A stretch of 18,597 nucleotides of DNA from JAVBMB01 sp031552995 (GCA_031552995.1 JAVBMB010000109.1:1-18597); one strand, 5' to 3'. Counted from the stretch's first letter, positions 1 to 6,739 are shown. The notes: generated from the letters alone by a model not told the origin. Translations and numbers: made by a program.

Positions 1-71
1 TCGGACAGTTCCGTGTAAAAACTGCCGGTCAACAGAACCAGTCGGCCGGTCCCTCCTCTTTCGGCAACTGA
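1..71 (+). CDS. 3' end of an unidentified gene (partial)
   Basis: Reading from base 3, 22 sense codons run to a TGA at 69-71. The last residues are rich in Gln, Ser, Gly and Asn (ending QNQSAGPSSFGN), like a flexible C-terminal tail. A strong intrinsic terminator begins one base after the stop, which supports a real gene ending here. The other two plus frames are less convincing: frame 1 stops at once, and frame 2 reads on through the terminator. The protein family cannot be recognised from so short a tail. Confidence 0.4.
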   Translation, partial: GQFRVKTAGQQNQSAGPSSFGN

Positions 72-95
72 GGCCGGGCAGAGGCCCGGCCTTTT
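72..95 (+). terminator. Intrinsic terminator of the leftmost gene
   Basis: A perfect 8-bp GC stem (GGCCGGGC at 72-79 with GCCCGGCC at 84-91) encloses a 4-base loop and is followed by TTTT. It sits directly after the stop codon at 71. Confidence 0.85.
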
Positions 96-132
96 GGTTT
101 TTCGGCTTGGGGCGTCATACGCGGCCGGGTTT

Positions 133-326
133 GACGATGCGCTTAAGACGATGCGGCATATGGCGCATCTTCGAAGCGGAGCGGGCTGATGATACCTTTG
201 CCGGGCAGCGCTGCCCGGCAAAGAAGGTTTTGCCCGTTACCGGCCGCGGGACTTTCGCTGCCTCTTGAACGGTTGAGCCGGTAATATCTCTTTTTGGTGC
301 CCGAATTTAACGCGTTAAATGCGGGC
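133..326. repeat. Cluster of palindromes in a noncoding gap
   Basis: The gap between the gene ending at 71 and the minus-strand gene ending at 366 holds no convincing coding region but several inverted repeats. GACGATGCG occurs twice (133-141 and 147-155). 150-169 is a 20-base near-palindrome. 197-222 is a perfect 26-base palindrome centred on AGCGCT. TTACCGGC at 237-244 pairs with GCCGGTAA at 277-284. At 305-320 there is a perfect 16-base palindrome, ATTTAACGCGTTAAAT, flanked by matching GCCCG (299-303) and CGGGC (322-326) arms. None is followed by a clean T-run on either strand, so they are not typical terminators. Their role is unknown. Confidence 0.6.
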
Positions 327-365
327 TTTGATTTTGGATGTGACGGAGGGTGATGATTATCGATA

Positions 366-1370
366 TCAATCCTGCTGCCAGCAGCGCACGACCCATGTTC
401 CGGACTGCACAACGCCTTTGCGGCGCAGGCTGAGCGGGTAGCAGCGCACAGGGGCGAATATCGTTTCGGCCTCTGTGGCCCCAAAGCGCATCGGCGTGAC
501 GCTTACAAGCGGCGCGCCTTTTTCGACGAATGTCTCGGGCATGAAGTGATGCGTTATTATTCCGCTGGTGCTTGGTATGTAGTCGTAAACCTCGCCTGTA
601 GGCGGCAGCTCTTTGTCGGGCGGCGTGCCGTCGAGGTAGTTCCCGTCGACGATGCCGCGAGCAACAAGCTCGCCGCAGAAAATGTCGGCATATTTTATGA
701 CATCGGCGCGGCAGGCCGGGGCGAAGTTCGGCAGCTCAAGCGTGACGGAGATACACGGCTTGCCGAGGGCCTCGCTAATGACGGTGTTGCTGTCGTCAAA
801 TGACGCGCCAGACGGGTTCCCGCTGGCGATGACCGTCTTCATGCGGAAGGTCGGCACATCGGCGGTGAGCTTGGAGCAGTACAGATGGCCCATGCCGTAC
901 TCCGGCGTGTGGGCGTCGACGACGTATTTGTAGCCGACAGAGTGCGATAAAAGCGTCAGCGGAAGGCGCAGCGTGATGTCGCGCGTTTCGGCCGCCATGA
1001 CGGCAAGCCTTTCGCTTAGCTGCGCCGGTGTGAAAGACGGGATGTCGATAAGGCGGTTGATGTCGTACTGGCGGTTCCAGTTTTTGCCGCTGGGCAGGTC
1101 GTACATGCCCTCGTAAGCCGTTAGGAAGTTATGGAACGAAACAGGGTTGACGCTTGGGGCAATGCGCAGCGAACCGAGGAACGCTTTGTCCGGCAGAGGG
1201 AGCAGACGGGATAAAACCTCGGTAACTGTGAGCGTGGCGAACACCTCGTTGCCGTGAAGCTGGGACTGGATGTACATCGACGGGACACCGGCAGCCAGCG
1301 GCGGGCCGAAGTCGTAGAAGTGGATATCGTAATCGGCAAACGGGACAATTTTGGACGGTTTGGCTTGCAT
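366..1370 (-). CDS. M14-family zinc hydrolase, succinylglutamate desuccinylase/aspartoacylase-like
   Basis: This 334-residue protein has the signature of the AstE/AspA branch of the M14 metallocarboxypeptidases. The zinc pair H39 and E42 lies in QLHGNE, a third ligand H154 lies in VVDAHTPEYG, and a likely catalytic glutamate E212 lies in VTLELPN. The C-terminal 70 residues resemble the beta-rich tail common in this branch. Such enzymes remove an acyl or amino-acid group from an amide; the substrate here is unknown. I chose the ATG at 1370 because it follows an AAAGGGTG ribosome site and the catalytic domain begins soon after. An open frame continues upstream only as a shadow of the LysR gene. 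It lies 35 bases downstream of that regulator on the same strand, so the two are probably co-transcribed and the regulator may sense the enzyme's substrate or product. Confidence 0.85.
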   Translation of the reverse strand: MQAKPSKIVPFADYDIHFYDFGPPLAAGVPSMYIQSQLHGNEVFATLTVTEVLSRLLPLPDKAFLGSLRIAPSVNPVSFHNFLTAYEGMYDLPSGKNWNRQYDINRLIDIPSFTPAQLSERLAVMAAETRDITLRLPLTLLSHSVGYKYVVDAHTPEYGMGHLYCSKLTADVPTFRMKTVIASGNPSGASFDDSNTVISEALGKPCISVTLELPNFAPACRADVIKYADIFCGELVARGIVDGNYLDGTPPDKELPPTGEVYDYIPSTSGIITHHFMPETFVEKGAPLVSVTPMRFGATEAETIFAPVRCYPLSLRRKGVVQSGTWVVRCWQQD

Positions 1371-1405
1371 TGCTTTCACCCTTTCAGCATTATTGTGTAA
1401 ATCAA

Positions 1406-2296
1406 CTAGTCGTCGGGAGACAATGTGCGGGATGTGGCCTGGGCAAACTGCCTTGCGGCATAAGACAGCGACTTGCCGCGGACCGACACGAGAGAGCGGC
1501 TGGCGACGAGTGTCCCGTCTGTGATTAGCCTGCGTGACAGACCGGGCCCGTCCGGCGCTTCGGCGCTCGGCTGGGACAAAATCGAAACGGCAAGGCACTG
1601 CTCTGCCCACATGAGCGTAGCGTTCCTTGAGGTGTTGACGCTTTTTATAACCGGGTCAAACCCCTGCTGACGGCAGCATTCGGTGAAATATACGCTGAAG
1701 CCGCGAGGCAGGCTGAGCGGAATCGACGAGAGGTCTTTTAGCGTGATTTCGCCGCCGAAATCACGCAGCCACGGGGCGGTCGGATGAGAAAAAGCGTAAA
1801 AACGCTCGTCAATGGTGGACATGACATCGAGAACGACAGGAATCTGCGTCGGCGTGCGGATGAGCGCAACTTCAATTATGCCCTGCTCGAGCATATCGAC
1901 AAGGCCCCCGGTGTTGACCTCGTACATCTGGCAGGTAAGGCCGGGGTTATCGCCGCAAAAGCGCGCGATTATACGCTCGATAGTAATGTCCGGCAAAGAC
2001 GGCGTGACGCCGAGCTTCAGCACACCCCGATGACCGTGGCGGAAACCATCCATCTCGTTATACAGCGAATCCTCGATGAGGGACATGCTGCGCGCGGCGT
2101 TATACAGCGCCTTGCCCGCTTCAGTAAGCTCGACAGAGCGCGGGTTACGTGTGAGAAGCCGGACGCCGAAGGCCGATTCGAGCGATTTGACCTGATTGCT
2201 GAGCGCCGGTTGGGCGATGTTAAGACGCGCGGCGGCAGCCGTGATGTTGCGGCATTCGGCAATGGCAATAAAATTGCGGAAGTGTTCGAGGTTCAG
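1406..2296 (-). CDS. LysR-family transcriptional regulator with a non-ATG (CTG) start
   Basis: The first ATG in this frame (2086) would give 226 residues lacking the DNA-binding domain. Reading further upstream in the same frame reveals a complete LysR winged helix-turn-helix: NLEHFRNFIAIAE, then a helix-turn-helix with ITAAAARLNIAQPALSNQ, then VKSLESAFGVRL. This continues without a stop to a TAA at 2309-2311. No ATG, GTG or TTG lies between that stop and the domain. A GGGGG ribosome site is followed seven bases later by CTG (2294-2296), giving a normal 296-residue LysR protein whose sequence begins exactly where family members begin (M-N-L-E-H-F). ATA at 2300-2302 is the only other candidate and is too close to the ribosome site. 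The C-terminal two-thirds is the substrate-binding-like effector domain. The ligand is unknown; the downstream M14 enzyme is the likely target. Stop is TAG. Confidence 0.88.
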   Translation of the reverse strand: MNLEHFRNFIAIAECRNITAAAARLNIAQPALSNQVKSLESAFGVRLLTRNPRSVELTEAGKALYNAARSMSLIEDSLYNEMDGFRHGHRGVLKLGVTPSLPDITIERIIARFCGDNPGLTCQMYEVNTGGLVDMLEQGIIEVALIRTPTQIPVVLDVMSTIDERFYAFSHPTAPWLRDFGGEITLKDLSSIPLSLPRGFSVYFTECCRQQGFDPVIKSVNTSRNATLMWAEQCLAVSILSQPSAEAPDGPGLSRRLITDGTLVASRSLVSVRGKSLSYAARQFAQATSRTLSPDD

Positions 2297-2353
2297 AGGT
2301 ATTCCCCCTTAACTAGAAATATTATCCATATAAAAAACATATGTATATTATGC

Positions 2354-2365
2354 AATATCGATATT
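2354..2365. promoter_or_regulatory. Palindrome at the LysR transcription start, possible autoregulatory operator
   Basis: AATATCGATATT is a perfect 12-base palindrome lying over the predicted start site of the LysR transcript. LysR proteins often bind AT-rich interrupted palindromes at their own promoters; the assignment here is inferred from position only. Confidence 0.35.
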
Positions 2366-2368
2366 TTT

Positions 2369-2397
2369 ATTATATCAAATTGTGCGATATAATGCAA
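2369..2397 (-). promoter_or_regulatory. Promoter of the LysR gene
   Basis: On the minus strand, TTGCAT (2392-2397) is followed after 17 bases by a perfect TATAAT (2369-2374), which is preceded by TG at the extended -10 position. Transcription would start near 2362, giving a leader of about 65 bases. Confidence 0.7.
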
Positions 2398-2457
2398 TCA
2401 TCAAATTAGCCTGACTGTGATATGACTGCAAAGCAAAATGAATAATCGCCGCCGGGC

Positions 2458-2487
2458 TTGACATTTTATGCCTGTTGCGGTTAGTAT
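2458..2487 (+). promoter_or_regulatory. Promoter of the small membrane protein gene
   Basis: A perfect TTGACA (2458-2463) is followed after 18 bases by TAGTAT (2482-2487). It lies about 50 bases upstream of the start codon at 2536. The rest of the divergent gap (2297-2535) is AT-rich and holds no gene. Confidence 0.5.
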
Positions 2488-2535
2488 TGTTGACAGATGC
2501 CTTTTTCACAGTAAAGAGTATGGGGGAATTGTAAA

Positions 2536-2829
2536 ATGCACTTTTTTGAGGCGCTTATGCTTATCTGTTTCGGCGCGGCGTGGCCGATGAACATCTACAA
2601 ATCTTTGAAGAGCCGCACGGCCGGCGGTAAGAGCCTGTTTTTTTCGGTTGTTATTATCATCGGCTATATCAGCGGGATAATCAACAAATACCTGTACAGC
2701 AGGGATTTTGTAATGTATCTGTATGTGCTGAACCTGATTATGATTTCGATTGACCTTGTGCTGTATTTCCGCAACAGGAAGCTTGACATTGAGCGTGAGC
2801 AGGCATCAAAGGCAGCCGCCGGGAAATAA
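2536..2829 (+). CDS. Small three-helix membrane protein, PQ-loop/SemiSWEET-like
   Basis: This 97-residue protein has three predicted membrane helices (about 3-20, 34-52 and 57-77) and a charged C-terminal tail. The stretch AWPMNIYKSLKSRTAGGKSL, just after helix 1, resembles the PQ-loop of SemiSWEET and related half-transporters, where a proline sits in helix 1 and is followed by a basic loop ending in a G-x-S-L-like element. Here the Pro-Gln pair is Pro-Met (17-18). SemiSWEETs pair up to form a sugar pore, but the transport role is only an inference. The ATG follows a strong GGGGGAAT ribosome site. It is a single-gene unit with its own promoter and terminator. A small conserved membrane protein of another family is the alternative. 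Confidence 0.72.
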   Translation: MHFFEALMLICFGAAWPMNIYKSLKSRTAGGKSLFFSVVIIIGYISGIINKYLYSRDFVMYLYVLNLIMISIDLVLYFRNRKLDIEREQASKAAAGK

Positions 2830-2841
2830 GATCCGAATATC

Positions 2842-2874
2842 AGCGCCTCGCGATATTGTCGCGGGGCGCTTTTA
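2842..2874 (+). terminator. Intrinsic terminator of the small membrane protein gene
   Basis: A 12-bp stem (2842-2853 with 2859-2870, one T-G wobble) with a TATTG loop ends in TTTT. It begins 12 bases after the stop codon. Confidence 0.88.
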
Positions 2875-2893
2875 CTGCATTTTGCGGCAGAGG

Positions 2894-2922
2894 TTTTCGT
2901 TTTGAAGAAGATGTGATATAAT
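2894..2922 (+). promoter_or_regulatory. Promoter of pepT
   Basis: A perfect extended -10 element, TGATATAAT (TATAAT at 2917-2922), lies 30 bases before the start codon. The -35 region, 17 bases upstream (TTTTCG, 2894-2899), is weak, as is common for extended -10 promoters. Confidence 0.6.
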
Positions 2923-2952
2923 TATACCAACATATTTTTGGGAGGCAGCACT

Positions 2953-4182
2953 GTGAAAACATATGAGTATTTAATAAAATATGCCGCGTTTGACACAGGT
3001 TCATCGGGCAAGAGCGAGACGTGCCCCAGTACGCCGGGGCAGATGGTGTTGGCGAAAGAGCTTGTGCGCGATATGCTGGCGCTGGGCATAGGCGATGCGG
3101 CGGTTGATGAACACGGATATGTTTACGGCACTATCCCGGCGAATAACGGCGGTGGCGGAACGACGGTGGGCTTTATTGCGCATATGGATGTCGTTGTCGA
3201 TGTGCCGTCGACCGGCGTCAAGCCGCAGATTGTGAAGGACTACGACGGAGGAGACCTGATAATGCCGGCGTTGCCCGGCGGGATGATGAAGGTCGCAGAC
3301 TATCCGATGCTGGTGTCGCTTAAAGGACATGACCTTGTCACTTCGGGCGGAGAGACACTGCTTGGCGCCGACGATAAGGCGGGCATTGCCGAGATTATGG
3401 CGATGGCCGAGTACTTTATGACGCATCCGGAGGTTAAGCATGGCACGGTGAAGCTTGCCTTTACGCCGGATGAAGAGATTGGGCGCGGCGCCGACCTGTT
3501 TGACGTGAAGGGTTTTGGCGCGAAGTTTGCGTATACCGTCGACGGCGGCGCATTCGGAGAAGTGGAATATGAGACTTTTAACGCCGATTCGGCCGTGGTG
3601 GCGATTGAGGGGCGTAATATTCACCCAGGCACGGCCAAGAACAAGATGATAAACGCATCACTGCTGGCGATGGAGTTCGACGCGATGCTGCCAAAAAATC
3701 AACGGCCGCAGGATACTGAAGGGCATGAGGGGTTCTTCCATTTGATTGCGATGGAGGGCGGGGTTGAAAAAGCGCGGCTTGTGTATATTCTGCGCGACCA
3801 CGACCTTAAAACCCAGGAGGCACGCAAAAAGACGATGCACGACATAGCGGCGTTTTTGAACGGCAGATACGGCGAAGGACGTTTTACGGTTACAACGAAG
3901 GAATCATACAGGAACATGAGCGAGAAAATCGTGCCGCACATGCATCTGATTGATACGGCGCGCGCCTGCGTTGAGAAGCTGGGCGGCACGCCGGTGACGC
4001 CGCCGGTGAGGGGCGGCACCGACGGGGCGAGGCTGTCGTACATGGGGCTGCCGTGCCCGAACCTTGGGACGGGAAGCTATAACCATCACAGCCGCGCAGA
4101 GATTGCGAGCTGCCAGGATATGGATAAGTGCGTCCGGCTGCTAATCGACATCGCGCTGGCCTATAGCGAGATGGAGAAATAG
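2953..4182 (+). CDS. pepT: Peptidase T (tripeptide aminopeptidase)
   Basis: This 409-residue cytoplasmic M20B metallopeptidase removes the N-terminal residue from tripeptides. It shows the full two-zinc set: H77 and D79 in GFIAHMDV, bridging D140 in LLGADDKAG, catalytic E174 with metal ligand E175 in TPDEEIG, D197 in TVDGG, and H379 in the SYNHHSRAE tail. RGGTDGARLSYMGLP is also typical of the family. Length matches known PepT proteins. I chose the GTG at 2953 because GGGAGG lies about 8 bases upstream; a TTG at 2938 is in frame but overlaps that ribosome site. The gene has its own promoter and terminator. Stop is TAG, and the protein ends where the family ends. Confidence 0.95.
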   Translation: MKTYEYLIKYAAFDTGSSGKSETCPSTPGQMVLAKELVRDMLALGIGDAAVDEHGYVYGTIPANNGGGGTTVGFIAHMDVVVDVPSTGVKPQIVKDYDGGDLIMPALPGGMMKVADYPMLVSLKGHDLVTSGGETLLGADDKAGIAEIMAMAEYFMTHPEVKHGTVKLAFTPDEEIGRGADLFDVKGFGAKFAYTVDGGAFGEVEYETFNADSAVVAIEGRNIHPGTAKNKMINASLLAMEFDAMLPKNQRPQDTEGHEGFFHLIAMEGGVEKARLVYILRDHDLKTQEARKKTMHDIAAFLNGRYGEGRFTVTTKESYRNMSEKIVPHMHLIDTARACVEKLGGTPVTPPVRGGTDGARLSYMGLPCPNLGTGSYNHHSRAEIASCQDMDKCVRLLIDIALAYSEMEK

Positions 4183-4239
4183 ACCAAGGTATGTATTAGT
4201 TCAGTGACGCAAAAACCTAATGATGCTGTTATATCTTAG

Positions 4240-4251
4240 TGTAATGATACA
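4240..4251. promoter_or_regulatory. Imperfect palindrome resembling the GntR operator candidate
   Basis: TGTAATGATACA has the same TGTA-N4-TACA frame as the perfect palindrome at 4751-4762 in the GntR promoter. It lies between pepT and its terminator, not in an obvious promoter, so it may be chance. Confidence 0.2.
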
Positions 4252-4290
4252 ACCCCCGGTCCGCCGTCGGCGGATCGGGGGTTGTGTTTT
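4251..4290 (+). terminator. Intrinsic terminator after pepT
   Basis: AACCCCCG (4251-4258) pairs with CGGGGGTT (4276-4283), with an inner CCGCC/GGCGG stem, followed by GTGTTTT. It lies between the convergent pepT and GntR genes and could also help stop minus-strand transcripts, although that side has no T-run next to the stem. Confidence 0.8.
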
Positions 4291-4333
4291 GCTGTGGAGA
4301 GACAACCGGGAGATGGGATGGAGAAGAAGCGGG

Positions 4334-4714
4334 TTAGCCCTCGCTGTACTGGCCGGAATAGAGATTCTTCTGCACTATGTCGAGTATCTCATCCGGTGTG
4401 CAGCCCATGTCGCGCATTTCATACAGGAATCTTCCGGTGTAGATGCCCATCATATCCATGCGGCTTTGCGCGATGATGTATTCATCTGTCGTAACATATC
4501 GCCCGGCGGTGCGCGCCGTGTACAGCAAGCCCTCGTATTCGAGCTGCATTAAAGCCTTTTGCAGCGTGTTGGGGTTGACGCCCAGTTCCGCGGCCATATC
4601 CCTGACCGGGGTGATTTTCTGCCCCGGGGCAAGCTGACCGCCGACTATCTGGCGTTTCAGGCCGTCCGATATTTGATTCGCTATTGGCAGTGACGGGTCG
4701 AGGTAGATAGGCAT
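4334..4714 (-). CDS. YtrA-type GntR-family transcriptional regulator
   Basis: The protein has 126 residues. An N-terminal GntR winged helix-turn-helix (about 8-76) includes PIANQISDGLKRQIVGGQLAPGQKI-like family positions, PVRDMAAELGVNPNTLQKAL as the recognition region, and GLLYTARTAGRYV as the wing. A short helical tail of about 50 residues follows, typical of the YtrA subfamily, which lacks a large effector domain. Such regulators usually sit in front of the ABC transporter operon they repress. Here no transporter adjoins, and the neighbour is the divergent spoVA operon. The ATG follows a GGAGATG ribosome site. It has a strong promoter with a palindrome just downstream, suggesting autorepression. 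Confidence 0.9.
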   Translation of the reverse strand: MPIYLDPSLPIANQISDGLKRQIVGGQLAPGQKITPVRDMAAELGVNPNTLQKALMQLEYEGLLYTARTAGRYVTTDEYIIAQSRMDMMGIYTGRFLYEMRDMGCTPDEILDIVQKNLYSGQYSEG

Positions 4715-4750
4715 GAGAGCATCTCCATTCAGTAAACGATATTGATTTTA

Positions 4751-4762
4751 TGTATTAATACA
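4751..4762. promoter_or_regulatory. Candidate GntR operator
   Basis: TGTATTAATACA is a perfect 12-base palindrome. It lies between the predicted -10 element of the GntR gene and its start codon, where a bound dimer would block transcription. The link to this regulator is inferred from position and from the TGTA/TACA form common among GntR sites. Confidence 0.5.
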
Positions 4763-4775
4763 GTCCTATATTATT

Positions 4776-4804
4776 ATAATAATGCAAAACTGGACTGATG
4801 TCAA
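4776..4804 (-). promoter_or_regulatory. Promoter of the GntR gene
   Basis: On the minus strand a perfect TTGACA (4799-4804) is followed after 17 bases by TATTAT (4776-4781), a near-consensus vegetative promoter about 60 bases from the start codon. Confidence 0.7.
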
Positions 4805-4831
4805 CTGCTCTCCGCCAATTTGAGCGAGAAG

Positions 4832-4860
4832 GAATATTATGACGTTCATCTGCCAAAATA
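4832..4860 (+). promoter_or_regulatory. Sigma-G-like forespore promoter of the spoVA operon
   Basis: GAATA (4832-4836) is followed after 17 bases by CAAAATA (4854-4860). This fits the sigma-G pattern (GMATA, 17-18 bases, CATNNTA) with one mismatch. It lies about 30 bases before the spoVAC start, and spoVA operons are known sigma-G targets. Confidence 0.55.
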
Positions 4861-4891
4861 GTTGTATCAATAATTAAGGAGGCCGCGGCAT

Positions 4892-5350
4892 TTGCCGCAT
4901 GTATTCATGAATAAGACTAAAACCGAGTACCGGAAAATATATGAAGACCTTTCGCCGCCATCGAGAAGTTATAAAAATGTGCCGGCCGCGTTTTTGGTGG
5001 GCGGCGCGCTTTGCGCGCTGGGGCAATGGCTGATGCATTTATACTCCGGAATGGGGCTTGAAAAGGTGATGGCGGGGACGGCAACATCGATTACATTAGT
5101 CTTTTTGGGTGTGTTTTTGACGGCTGTAAGGTTGTTTGAAAAGCTGGCGAAGTTCGGCGGAGCCGGTACGCTTGTGCCTATAACCGGGTTTGCGAACTCT
5201 ATAGCGGCGCCTGCGCTGGAGTTCAAGACCGAAGGGTATGTGCTGGGCACATGCGTCAAGATGTTCACGATTGCGGGGCCGGTGCTGACATTCGGCACTG
5301 CGGCGTCTGTCATTTACGGGCTGCTGTATTATTTTTTTGGAGGGCGATGA
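4892..5350 (+). CDS. spoVAC: Stage V sporulation protein AC
   Basis: This 152-residue integral membrane protein of the SpoVA complex sits in the forespore/spore inner membrane. The complex takes up dipicolinic acid during sporulation and releases it at germination; SpoVAC itself is known as a mechanosensitive channel component. The sequence has a short polar N-terminus with the family start TEYRKIYEDLSPPSRSYKN, then hydrophobic segments around 32-52, 60-82 and 125-150, and the conserved GAGTLVPITGFANSIAAPALEFKTEG loop pattern. A TTG at 4892 is the best start because AAGGAGG lies 9 bases upstream; the in-frame ATG at 4907 would be too far from it. It is the first gene of the spoVAC-D-E operon, and its TGA overlaps the spoVAD start. 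Confidence 0.93.
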   Translation: MPHVFMNKTKTEYRKIYEDLSPPSRSYKNVPAAFLVGGALCALGQWLMHLYSGMGLEKVMAGTATSITLVFLGVFLTAVRLFEKLAKFGGAGTLVPITGFANSIAAPALEFKTEGYVLGTCVKMFTIAGPVLTFGTAASVIYGLLYYFFGGR

Positions 5351-6354
5351 TGGGCAGGAAGGGCGATACGCTTTTATTCGACAGGCCGGTCTATATAAAG
5401 TCATATGCGTCATGCGTCGGCAAAAAAGAGGGAGAGGGGCCGCTGGGCGGCGCGTTTGATATAGTGGGCAGCGATAACCGGTTTAATGAAGAGACGTGGG
5501 AGAAATCGGAAAGCCGGATGATTGAAAACGCCTGCCGCAGGGCGATGGAAAAGGCGAATATCGGCCGCGAACAGCTTGAGCTGACGCTGGGCGGCGATTT
5601 GCTGAACCAGAGCATCTCGACGAGCTACGCCATGAGGCAAATCGGCGCGCCGCATCTTGGACTGTACGGCGCGTGTTCGACAATGGCGGAGGGCCTGGGC
5701 CTTGGGGCGGCATTACTTGCTGCGGGGTTCGGTGAGAACGTACTGTGCACGGCGGCATCGCATTTTTGCTCGGCAGAGCGGCAGTACAGATATCCGCTGG
5801 AGTACGGCGGGCAGCGCCCGCCGAGCGCGCAGTGGACGGCGACTGCGGCTGGCGCGCTGCTTTTGACGCTTAAACCCGCAAAGGTGCGGGTGAAGGCGAT
5901 GACCATCGGGCGGATATTCGACCCCGGCGTCACCGACGCCGGGAACATGGGCGCCGCAATGGCGCAGTCGGCATATGAGACAATAACAAGATACCTGACG
6001 GATACCGGCCTTGGCATGCAGGATTTTGATCTTGTTATGACAGGGGACCTGGGCAAAATCGGTTTGGGTGTTGTCAGGCAGCTTTTTGAGGACGACGGCG
6101 TGAGCACGGCGGGAGTGCTTGGCGACTGCGGCGTGTTGCTGTTCAGCGAAGAGCAGGATGTCTGCTCGGGCGCATCGGGCTGCGGCTGTTCGGCCGCCGT
6201 GCTGTGCGCCCATATACTGCCGGGGATTGAGAGCGGTATGTTCCGCCGCGTGCTGTTTTGCGGAACGGGTGCGCTTCTTAGTCCGGTGGCAACTAATCAG
6301 GGGGAGAGCATACCGGGGATATGCCACCTTGCGGAGCTGGAGGTTGTGAGATGA
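5350..6354 (+). CDS. spoVAD: Stage V sporulation protein AD
   Basis: This 334-residue soluble protein has a thiolase-like fold. In Bacillus it lies on the outer face of the inner spore membrane and binds dipicolinic acid for the SpoVA channel. Family marks include GGDLLNQ (81-87), the GACSTMAEGL segment with C109 at the position of the thiolase nucleophile, SHFCSAERQYRYPLEYG, and GRIFDPGVTDAGNMGAAMA. Length matches SpoVAD (about 338). Two adjacent ATGs exist; the second (5350) is better spaced from GGAGG at 5339-5343. It overlaps spoVAC by one base and spoVAE by four, indicating translational coupling. Confidence 0.95.
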   Translation: MGRKGDTLLFDRPVYIKSYASCVGKKEGEGPLGGAFDIVGSDNRFNEETWEKSESRMIENACRRAMEKANIGREQLELTLGGDLLNQSISTSYAMRQIGAPHLGLYGACSTMAEGLGLGAALLAAGFGENVLCTAASHFCSAERQYRYPLEYGGQRPPSAQWTATAAGALLLTLKPAKVRVKAMTIGRIFDPGVTDAGNMGAAMAQSAYETITRYLTDTGLGMQDFDLVMTGDLGKIGLGVVRQLFEDDGVSTAGVLGDCGVLLFSEEQDVCSGASGCGCSAAVLCAHILPGIESGMFRRVLFCGTGALLSPVATNQGESIPGICHLAELEVVR

Positions 6355-6707
6355 TGTATGTAAAGGCGTTTGTCATAGGCGGGCTGATATGCGCCGTCAG
6401 CCAGATTTTGATTGACAGGACAAGACTGACACCGGCGCGTATACTTAGCGCATATGTTGTTCTGGGCGTCGTGCTGACAGGGGTGGGGCTGTATGACAAG
6501 CTTGTTGATTTTGCCGGGAGCGGCGCGACGGTGCCGCTGTTCGGGTTTGGGTATACGATGGCGCTTGGAGTGCAAAAGGCGGTTGCCGAGCACGGAATAC
6601 TCGGCGCGTTTACCGGAGGGCTTACGGCGGCGGCGGGCGGCGTTGCTGCAGCTGTGTTTTTTTCGTTTATAGCCGCACTGATATTCAAGGCGGGGGACAG
6701 AAGCTGA
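6351..6707 (+). CDS. spoVAE: Stage V sporulation protein AE
   Basis: This 118-residue membrane protein corresponds to the SpoVAEb type. It is almost entirely hydrophobic, with helices near 3-20, 30-50, 62-80 and 86-112. LTPARILSAYVVLGVVLTG and the GSGATVPLFGFGYTMALG loop are typical. It also resembles SpoVAC in its glycine-rich loop, since the two are related families. The ATG at 6351 follows GGAGG by 7 bases and overlaps the spoVAD stop. It is the last gene of the operon; no clear T-run terminator follows. Confidence 0.93.
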   Translation: MMYVKAFVIGGLICAVSQILIDRTRLTPARILSAYVVLGVVLTGVGLYDKLVDFAGSGATVPLFGFGYTMALGVQKAVAEHGILGAFTGGLTAAAGGVAAAVFFSFIAALIFKAGDRS

Positions 6708-6739
6708 AGGGAAAAATTGCGGATTTATGTTTTAGGCGC

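Noticed and set aside
353..433. A 26-codon plus-strand frame behind a very strong GGAGGG site, beginning MIIDINPAAS
   Set aside because: It ends quickly and overlaps the end of the M14 gene on the other strand. It resembles no protein I know. A remnant is possible but cannot be supported.
143..484. 113-residue minus-strand open frame
   Set aside because: It runs through palindromes and the end of the M14 gene with a biased Arg/Pro/Ala composition and no ribosome site; taken as chance.
1784..2392. 202-residue plus-strand open frame opposite the LysR gene
   Set aside because: It is antisense to a clear LysR coding sequence, including its helix-turn-helix region.
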